From contig CAWDEX010000001.1 of NCBI GenBank assembly GCA_963801475.1, positions 1,612,001-1,676,000 of the forward strand: a stretch of 64,000 nucleotides of DNA, read 5' to 3'. Within the stretch, counting starts at the first letter, position 1. Each line of letters begins with the position of its first letter. Below are positions 59,755 to 64,000 of the stretch, piece by piece. The translations under genes and the position numbers were made by a program. The notes beneath the pieces are model-generated. The model had not been told where the DNA came from, did no database searches, and was given only the letters and a program-made list of their open reading frames with translations. This DNA comes from DAOMFB01 sp963801475 (GTDB lineage: Bacteria; Acidobacteriota; Thermoanaerobaculia; UBA5066).

Positions 59755-59865
59755 GGACGAAGTCTCGACGATCGGCCCGGGTTGCGCAATCCGGTGCCGC
59801 GTCCGGCGGGAGGAAGCATTCGTTGCTAACATCCGCGCGCCGCGCCGGAGCGCCGCCGCGGGGGA
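59755..59865. promoter_or_regulatory. Divergent promoter region, pentein gene and site-2 protease
   Basis: 111 nt between divergent starts. On the plus strand TAACAT (59827-59832) could serve the protease gene, leaving a leader of about 25-30 nt with a GGGGGAG Shine-Dalgarno. On the minus strand GAGACT (59766-59761) is the pentein -10 candidate; if its ATG at 59832 is used instead, most of this region is coding. Confidence 0.4.
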
Positions 59866-60510
59866 GTGCCGTTGAGCCCCGAGAAGGTCCTCGAAGTCGT
59901 CACCCAGATCGCCGTTCTCCTGTTCGCCGTGTCCTTTCACGAGTCGGCGCACGGCTGGATGGCGCTCCGCTGCGGCGACACGACGGCGCGTGATCTCGGC
60001 CGCATCACGCTGAACCCCCTGAAGCATCTCGACCCGGTGGGGAGCCTCCTCTTTCCCGTGATGCTCGCCGTGGCGGGGCTCCCGGTCTTCGGCTGGGCGA
60101 GGCCCGTTCCCGTCACCCTTCGGGGGGTGCCGAACCCGAGACGGGCGAACCTGCTGATCTCGGGCATCGGCCCGCTTTCGAACCTGCTTCTCGCCATCAT
60201 CGCCGCCATCGTTCTGAAAGGGCTGGTGGTCGTCGGCCAGGAGCGAGGGAGCGGACTCTTCGAGCTGGCGGTCGCGGCCCTCCTGGTGAACGTCTCTCTC
60301 GGCGTCTTCAACCTGCTCCCCATTCCGCCGCTCGACGGATTCGGCGTGGTCGAGAGCCTGGCCCCCGCGAGCCTCTATCCAGCGGTCTACTGGCTTCGCC
60401 GGTACGGGTTCCTTATCCTCTTCGTGGCGATGTTTACCGGAGTTCTTCGGTTGATCATGGTCCCCGTCAGCAATCTCGTCCTTCACGGGATGCTCTGGAT
60501 CATCTCTTGA
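59866..60510 (+). CDS. Site-2 protease-like M50 zinc metallopeptidase
   Basis: Multipass inner-membrane metalloprotease (214 residues) of the short S2P/SpoIVFB-like branch. The zinc motif is HESAHGW (HExxH form) in VSFHESAHGWMAL, followed by RITLNPLKHLDPVGSLLFP, and the third zinc ligand in LLPIPPLDGF. Members cleave transmembrane segments, often of anti-sigma factors, but this Rhomboid-like short form has few known substrates. Start GTG at 59866, or a TTG at 59872, which fits the GGGGGAG better. The stop overlaps the trpS TTG. Confidence 0.93.
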   Translation: MPLSPEKVLEVVTQIAVLLFAVSFHESAHGWMALRCGDTTARDLGRITLNPLKHLDPVGSLLFPVMLAVAGLPVFGWARPVPVTLRGVPNPRRANLLISGIGPLSNLLLAIIAAIVLKGLVVVGQERGSGLFELAVAALLVNVSLGVFNLLPIPPLDGFGVVESLAPASLYPAVYWLRRYGFLILFVAMFTGVLRLIMVPVSNLVLHGMLWIIS

Positions 60511-61499
60511 CGCTCGAAAAGAAGATCGTCCTTTCGGGCCTCCGACCCACCGGCCGCGTCCACCTCGGCAACTACTGGGGCGCGGTGAAGAACTGGGTGG
60601 ACCTGCAGGACGCCTACCGCTGCCACTACTTCATCGCCGACCTCCATGCCCTGACGACGGACTACGCCGACACCTCCGCCATCGGTGAGGCGACGCTCGA
60701 GGCCGCGACCGACTGGCTCTCCGTGGGACTCGACCCCGAGAAGGCCGTGCTCTTCGTCCAGTCGCGGGTTCCGCAGACGTCCGAGCTGGCGCTCGTGTTC
60801 GGGATGATCACGCCGGTCGGCTGGCTCGAGCGGGTGCCGACCTACAAGGAGCAGGTCGAGCAGCTCCGGGAGAAGGATCTCGGCACCTTCGGCTTCCTCG
60901 GCTATCCCGTCCTCATGACCGCGGACATCGCGCTCTTTCTCGCCCACTTCGTCCCCGTCGGGAAGGACCAGGAGAGCCACCTCGAGATCTGCCGGGAGAT
61001 CGTGCGGCGCTTCAACGGCTTCTACGGCGACGTCTTCCCCGAGCCCCAGGCCCTCTTCACGGCCACGCCGAAGGTCCCCGGGCTCGACGGCCGGAAGATG
61101 TCGAAGAGCTACAACAACACGATCGCCCTGTCCGATTCCGCCGCCGACGTCGAGAAAAAGGTGATGTCGATGGTGACGGACCCGGGGCGCGCCCGCCGCA
61201 GCGACCCCGGCGATCCCGACGTCTGCAACCTCTTTCCGTTCCACCAGCTCTACTCGCCCGTTTCGGAAGTGGCCGAGGTCGACCGCGAGTGCCGATCTGC
61301 CGCGCGGGGCTGCGTCGACTGCAAGAAGCACCTGATTCGCAACATGAACGCCGCGTTGGAGCCGATCCGCCAGAAGAGGGCGGAGATCGTGTCGAGGAAA
61401 GGCCACGTGAGGGACGTCCTCGAGAGCGGCAGCGCGAGGGCGCGGGAGATTGCGGCGCGGACGATGGAGAAGGTCTCCGCCGCCATGAGCCTCCTATGA
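60507..61499 (+). CDS. trpS: Tryptophanyl-tRNA synthetase, iron-sulfur cluster type
   Basis: Class I synthetase (330 residues) charging tRNA-Trp. The HIGH box is seen as HLGN in GLRPTGRVHLGNYWGAV, and KMSKS in GRKMSKSYNN near residue 197. C240, C262, C269 and C272 form C-x21-C-x6-C-x2-C, ending GCVDCKKHL, which matches the [4Fe-4S]-binding motif of Thermotoga maritima TrpRS (x22 there) that contacts the tRNA anticodon. Most bacterial TrpRS lack it. A TTG start overlaps the site-2 protease stop (TTGA). Confidence 0.95.
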   Translation: MTLEKKIVLSGLRPTGRVHLGNYWGAVKNWVDLQDAYRCHYFIADLHALTTDYADTSAIGEATLEAATDWLSVGLDPEKAVLFVQSRVPQTSELALVFGMITPVGWLERVPTYKEQVEQLREKDLGTFGFLGYPVLMTADIALFLAHFVPVGKDQESHLEICREIVRRFNGFYGDVFPEPQALFTATPKVPGLDGRKMSKSYNNTIALSDSAADVEKKVMSMVTDPGRARRSDPGDPDVCNLFPFHQLYSPVSEVAEVDRECRSAARGCVDCKKHLIRNMNAALEPIRQKRAEIVSRKGHVRDVLESGSARAREIAARTMEKVSAAMSLL

Positions 61500-61572
61500 G
61501 GCGTGGGGTGCGTTGTCCGCCGCTGTCCGTCCCGGCACCGGGGTCGCTCCCCCCGCGCCCCCCACTGCTGTA

Positions 61573-62382
61573 ATGGCCGAAGGCGTCCGGATCCCGGTTC
61601 CTCCCGGTATCGAGCTGGTCCAGCCGTACCCGATCAAGCTCCCGACTTTCGAGGGGCCGCTCGACCTCCTCCTCCATCTCGTGCGGAAGAGCGAGGTCGA
61701 CCTCAAGAACATTCCGGTGGCGGAGATCTGCCGCCAGTACCACGAGTACCTCGTCCTCATGCAGGAGCTCGACCTCGAGGTCGCCGCCGAGTTCCTCTAC
61801 ATGGAGGCTCTCCTCGTCCACATCAAGTCGCAGCTCGTCCTGCCGCGGACCACGCTCCCCGACGGAACGCCCGCCGAGGATCCTCGCGACGAGCTCGTGC
61901 GACGCCTCCTCGAGTACCGGAAGTACAAGGGCGTCGCCGAGACGCTCCACGAGATGGAGGCGCAGCGGCTCGGCCTCTGGGCCCGCGCGCCGATGCGCCT
62001 CGAGGACGGGGGAGAGGAGGAGGAGGCCGACCTGACCGAGGTCTCGCTCTTCGACCTCCTGACGCTCTTCCGCGGCGTCCTCGACCGTTACAAGGCGCAG
62101 CATCCCCCCGCGCTGGAGATCGCCCACCAGAAGTTCTCGATCCGCGAGAAGATGGACCAGATGCTCTCCCGGATCCGGACCGCGGCCACGCCGACGCCTC
62201 TGACGGAGGTGTTCGCCGCCCTGACGGGGCGCGCGGAGGCGATCGCCGTCTTCCTCGCCGTGCTCGAGCTGCTCCGCCTCCGGATCATCCGGGCGCTCCA
62301 GACGGCGGAGTTTGCGGAGATCTACCTTGAGACCACCGGCGAGAACGTCTCCCTCGACGACTATCAGGAGGTCTACCGCTAG
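61573..62382 (+). CDS. scpA: Segregation and condensation protein A (kleisin)
   Basis: Kleisin subunit (269 residues from this start) of the SMC-ScpAB condensin that organises and segregates the chromosome. The core LPTFEGPLDLLLHLVRKSEVDLKNIPVAEI, in parts, opens the SMC-binding helical domain; the C-terminal winged helix shows LAVLELLRLRIIRALQ. The ATG at 61573 (MAEGVRIPVPPG) is preferred; an in-frame TTG at 61513 would prepend a Pro/Ala-rich tail. The scpB GTG follows directly after the stop. Confidence 0.94.
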   Translation: MAEGVRIPVPPGIELVQPYPIKLPTFEGPLDLLLHLVRKSEVDLKNIPVAEICRQYHEYLVLMQELDLEVAAEFLYMEALLVHIKSQLVLPRTTLPDGTPAEDPRDELVRRLLEYRKYKGVAETLHEMEAQRLGLWARAPMRLEDGGEEEEADLTEVSLFDLLTLFRGVLDRYKAQHPPALEIAHQKFSIREKMDQMLSRIRTAATPTPLTEVFAALTGRAEAIAVFLAVLELLRLRIIRALQTAEFAEIYLETTGENVSLDDYQEVYR

Positions 62383-63039
62383 GTGGCGGACGAGACGAAG
62401 GATTCCCCCGATCCCGGTGGCCCCGCGGCCCCGGAGGCGTTGCCGGCGGTGGCGCTCGTGGAGGCGTTGCTGTTCGCCTCCGGAAAGCCGGCGGCCGCCG
62501 AGCGGCTCGCCGAGGCTGCGGAGCTTCCGCTTCCCGAGGTCGAGGCCGCCCTGGAAGAGGTCGCCCGGCGCTGCGACGCGGAAGGCCGGGGCCTGCGGCT
62601 GGATCGCGTGGCTGGCGGCGTCCGTCTGGTGGCGCGAAACGAGTTCGACGCCCCCATCCGTCGCCTCCTCGGCCTCGAGGGGCGGACGAAACTCTCCATC
62701 GCCAGCCTCGAGACGCTGGCGATCGTGGCGTACCGACAACCCGTCACGGCTCCGGAGATCGCCGACCTCCGGGGAGTCAACTCCGCTTCCTCGATCCGGA
62801 CGCTCCTCGACCGGAAGCTGATCACGACGGCCGGGCGGAAGCCGGTCGTGGGCACGCCGTTTCTCTACAAGACGACGAAGGAGTTTCTCGTCCACTTCGG
62901 CCTGGCCGAGCTCGCCGAGCTGCCGAAGCCCGAGGAGCTGGAGGCGCTGTACGGCATCGAAACCTCGACCGGTCCCGACCCGGCGCAGACCGAGCTCTTT
63001 CCGTCCGACGATCCGGGGGAGGGAAGCGATGCCGGCTGA
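62383..63039 (+). CDS. scpB: Segregation and condensation protein B
   Basis: Winged-helix partner of ScpA (218 residues). Two winged-helix domains are visible: VEALLFASGKPAAAERLAEA and the second with LETLAIVAYRQPVTAPEIADLRGV, then FLYKTTKEFLVHFGLAELAELP. It starts with GTG immediately after the scpA TAG, without a gap, and is followed by rluB after a palindromic element. The scpA-scpB-rluB order is widely conserved. Confidence 0.95.
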   Translation: MADETKDSPDPGGPAAPEALPAVALVEALLFASGKPAAAERLAEAAELPLPEVEAALEEVARRCDAEGRGLRLDRVAGGVRLVARNEFDAPIRRLLGLEGRTKLSIASLETLAIVAYRQPVTAPEIADLRGVNSASSIRTLLDRKLITTAGRKPVVGTPFLYKTTKEFLVHFGLAELAELPKPEELEALYGIETSTGPDPAQTELFPSDDPGEGSDAG

Positions 63040-63053
63040 GCGTCTCCAGAAGC
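63037..63053 (+). repeat. Left copy of a 17-bp direct repeat (relic of rluB start)
   Basis: TGAGCGTCTCCAGAAGC, matching 16 of 17 bases at 63122-63138 inside rluB. In the frame beginning with ATG at 63029 it would read MPAERLQK, like the real RluB start MGSERLQK. See the linked finding on duplication around the palindrome. Confidence 0.65.
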
Positions 63054-63058
63054 GCCCG

Positions 63059-63095
63059 CCGGGGGGCTGGGCGTCGCGCGCCCCCCGGACCCCCC
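63059..63095. repeat. GC-rich palindromic element, copy 2
   Basis: Same CCGGGGGGCT and GCGCCCCCCGGACCCCCC blocks as at 53932-53969, separated by a 9-nt variable middle. It lies between scpB and rluB, flanked by the 17-bp direct repeat. Confidence 0.65.
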
Positions 63096-63113
63096 AGAGG
63101 TTCGAGGTGAATC

Positions 63114-63932
63114 GTGGGCAGTGAGCGGCTCCAGAAGCTGTTGTCCGCGGCCGGGGTGGCCTCGCGGCGCGCGGCCGAGGCGATGATCCTCGAGGGACGC
63201 GTCACGCTGAACGGCAAGGTCGTCAAGGAGCTCGGCACGAAGGCCGACCTCGCCACGGACCACGTCAAGGTGGACGGGAAGCTCCTGCGCCTCCCGACGG
63301 CCCACCGCTACGTCCTCCTCAACAAGCCCCGCGGGCTCGTCGTCACGCGCGACGACCCCGAAGGCCGTCCGACGGTCTTCGCGCTCCTGAGGCTCCGCGT
63401 CGGCGAGCGACTCGTGGCCGTCGGCCGTCTCGACACGGAATCGGAAGGCCTCCTCCTGCTGACGAACGACGGCGCCCTCGTCCAGAAGCTGACGCACCCG
63501 TCCGGCGGGTGCCGGAAGGAGTACGAGGTCAAGGTCTCGGGGATTCCGACGCCCGCCCAGCTCGACCGGCTCCGGCGGGGGATCACGCTCGACGACGGCG
63601 TGCGGACGGCGCCGGCGGCGATCGAGGTCATCGAGACGACGCCCGAGAAGAACGGCGTCGGCGGGAACGCCTGGCTCAAGGTGGTCCTCGGCGAAGGACG
63701 CTCGCGACAGATCCGACGGATGTTCGCGCACGTCGGCCACCAGGTCTCGAAGCTGCGCCGCGTGGCCATCGGCCCGGTCCGCGACGGCGCCCTGCCGGTC
63801 GGCGGCTTCCGGGACCTGACCTCGGGCGAGGTCGACGCGCTCCGGGCGATTCCCCCCGCGCCCCGCCGGGAGGCGGCGCCCCGCAGGGGGCGGTCCCAGG
63901 CGCCGCGGAAACGGGCGGGTCCGCCGCGATGA
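63114..63932 (+). CDS. rluB: 23S rRNA pseudouridine synthase, RluB/RsuA family
   Basis: Pseudouridine synthase (272 residues) of the RsuA/RluB family. An S4 domain (RLQKLLSAAGVASRRAAEAMIL, in parts) precedes the catalytic domain with GRLDTESEGLLLLTNDG, whose Asp is the nucleophile, and LGEGRSRQIRRMF. Family members modify 23S U2605 or 16S U516; RluB is favoured by linkage to scpAB. The basic, Pro/Arg-rich tail is unstructured. The start GTG is preceded by GAGGTTCGAGGTGAA. A relic of the same gene start lies 85 bp upstream. Confidence 0.92.
   Translation: MGSERLQKLLSAAGVASRRAAEAMILEGRVTLNGKVVKELGTKADLATDHVKVDGKLLRLPTAHRYVLLNKPRGLVVTRDDPEGRPTVFALLRLRVGERLVAVGRLDTESEGLLLLTNDGALVQKLTHPSGGCRKEYEVKVSGIPTPAQLDRLRRGITLDDGVRTAPAAIEVIETTPEKNGVGGNAWLKVVLGEGRSRQIRRMFAHVGHQVSKLRRVAIGPVRDGALPVGGFRDLTSGEVDALRAIPPAPRREAAPRRGRSQAPRKRAGPPR
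63122..63138 (+). repeat. Right copy of the 17-bp direct repeat, within rluB
   Basis: TGAGCGGCTCCAGAAGC encodes codons 3-8 (SERLQKL region) of rluB; see the copy at 63037-63053. Confidence 0.65.
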
Positions 63933-64000
63933 AGGACACCTCGGTCCGTCCGGCGCCGCGCGCCTGCATCGAGACCCTCGCGCCCTACGTGCCCGGGCGG
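63929..64000 (+). CDS. hisC: Start of a histidinol-phosphate aminotransferase-like gene, cut by window edge
   Basis: ATG at 63929 overlaps the rluB stop (ATGA). Only 24 codons are visible; they end IETLAPYVPGR, which matches the LxPYxPG segment near the N-terminus of HisC-type aminotransferases. Other class I/II relatives share this string, so the identification is tentative. Confidence 0.55.
   Translation, partial: MKDTSVRPAPRACIETLAPYVPGR

Noticed and set aside
61540..61572. C-rich stretch before scpA resembling part of the palindromic element
   Set aside because: The left arm CCGGGGGGCT and the pairing are missing, so it is probably base composition.

Overview
The window looks like a piece of a high-GC (around 70% by eye), diderm bacterial chromosome, most likely Acidobacteriota and possibly the Thermoanaerobaculia side of the phylum. 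The phylum call is inference. It rests on three PknB-type kinases with C-terminal sensor modules, two of them PD40/TolB-like propellers, on the S55 (SpoIVB-like) peptidase joined to a secreted propeller protein, and on the S53 peptidase with PKD and C-terminal modules. A complete Tol-Pal system, LptE and an outer-membrane porin show a Gram-negative envelope. Nearly all of the window is coding. I see no tRNA, rRNA, CRISPR array, prophage or insertion sequence; the only structural RNA is RNase P RNA (rnpB).

Layout. 1-3539 (minus): a porin, an OFA-family transporter and a class III CoA-transferase, probably an organic-acid uptake and activation operon. 4023-7280: bactofilin, an aldehyde dehydrogenase and a class I aminotransferase. 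7347-10022: a membrane kinase with a PD40 propeller. 10111-15425 (minus): ileS-lspA-lgt-rluD, four overlapping or tightly packed genes. 15503-20118: an oxidoreductase, mtnP, a PfkB sugar/nucleoside kinase, ribH, and nusB fused in frame to a transglutaminase-like domain. 20154-23137: leuS-lptE, then rpsT on the other strand. 23473-28160 (minus): tolQ-tolR-tolA-tolB-pal-cpoB. 28243-36249: S55 peptidase, secreted propeller, a dipeptide-type ABC binding protein and two permeases without ATPases, and coaD. 36255-41475: thioesterase, pabB-pabC, and an SDR reductase with an aldehyde dehydrogenase. 41549-47038: two tandem kinases. 47071-53415: uvrC, a DUF4388-DnaJ-TPR protein, a DUF4126 membrane protein and a sedolisin. 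53521-58256: rnpB, a NYN-domain protein, ldcA, a cNMP-FHA protein and recG. 58282-59754 (minus): a secreted pentein-fold enzyme. 59866-64000: site-2 protease, trpS (iron-sulfur type), scpA-scpB, rluB and the start of hisC.

Expression architecture is unusually legible. Genes inside operons overlap by four bases (GTGA/ATGA) again and again, which implies translational coupling. Many first-in-operon genes instead have a -10 hexamer of the form TA-N-A-M-T or TAACAT only 6-10 nt before an ATG or GTG, with no Shine-Dalgarno. At rnpB, where the RNA 5' end can be read from the P1 helix, the same kind of hexamer sits 6 nt before +1. The protein genes with this layout are therefore probably transcribed as leaderless mRNAs.

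Items most worth a second look: the leaderless promoter pattern, the NusB-transglutaminase fusion, the secreted pentein, the palindromic element that appears to have split and duplicated the start of rluB, the iron-sulfur TrpRS, the operator-like motif shared by two kinase promoters, and the recG frame that lacks a normal start codon.
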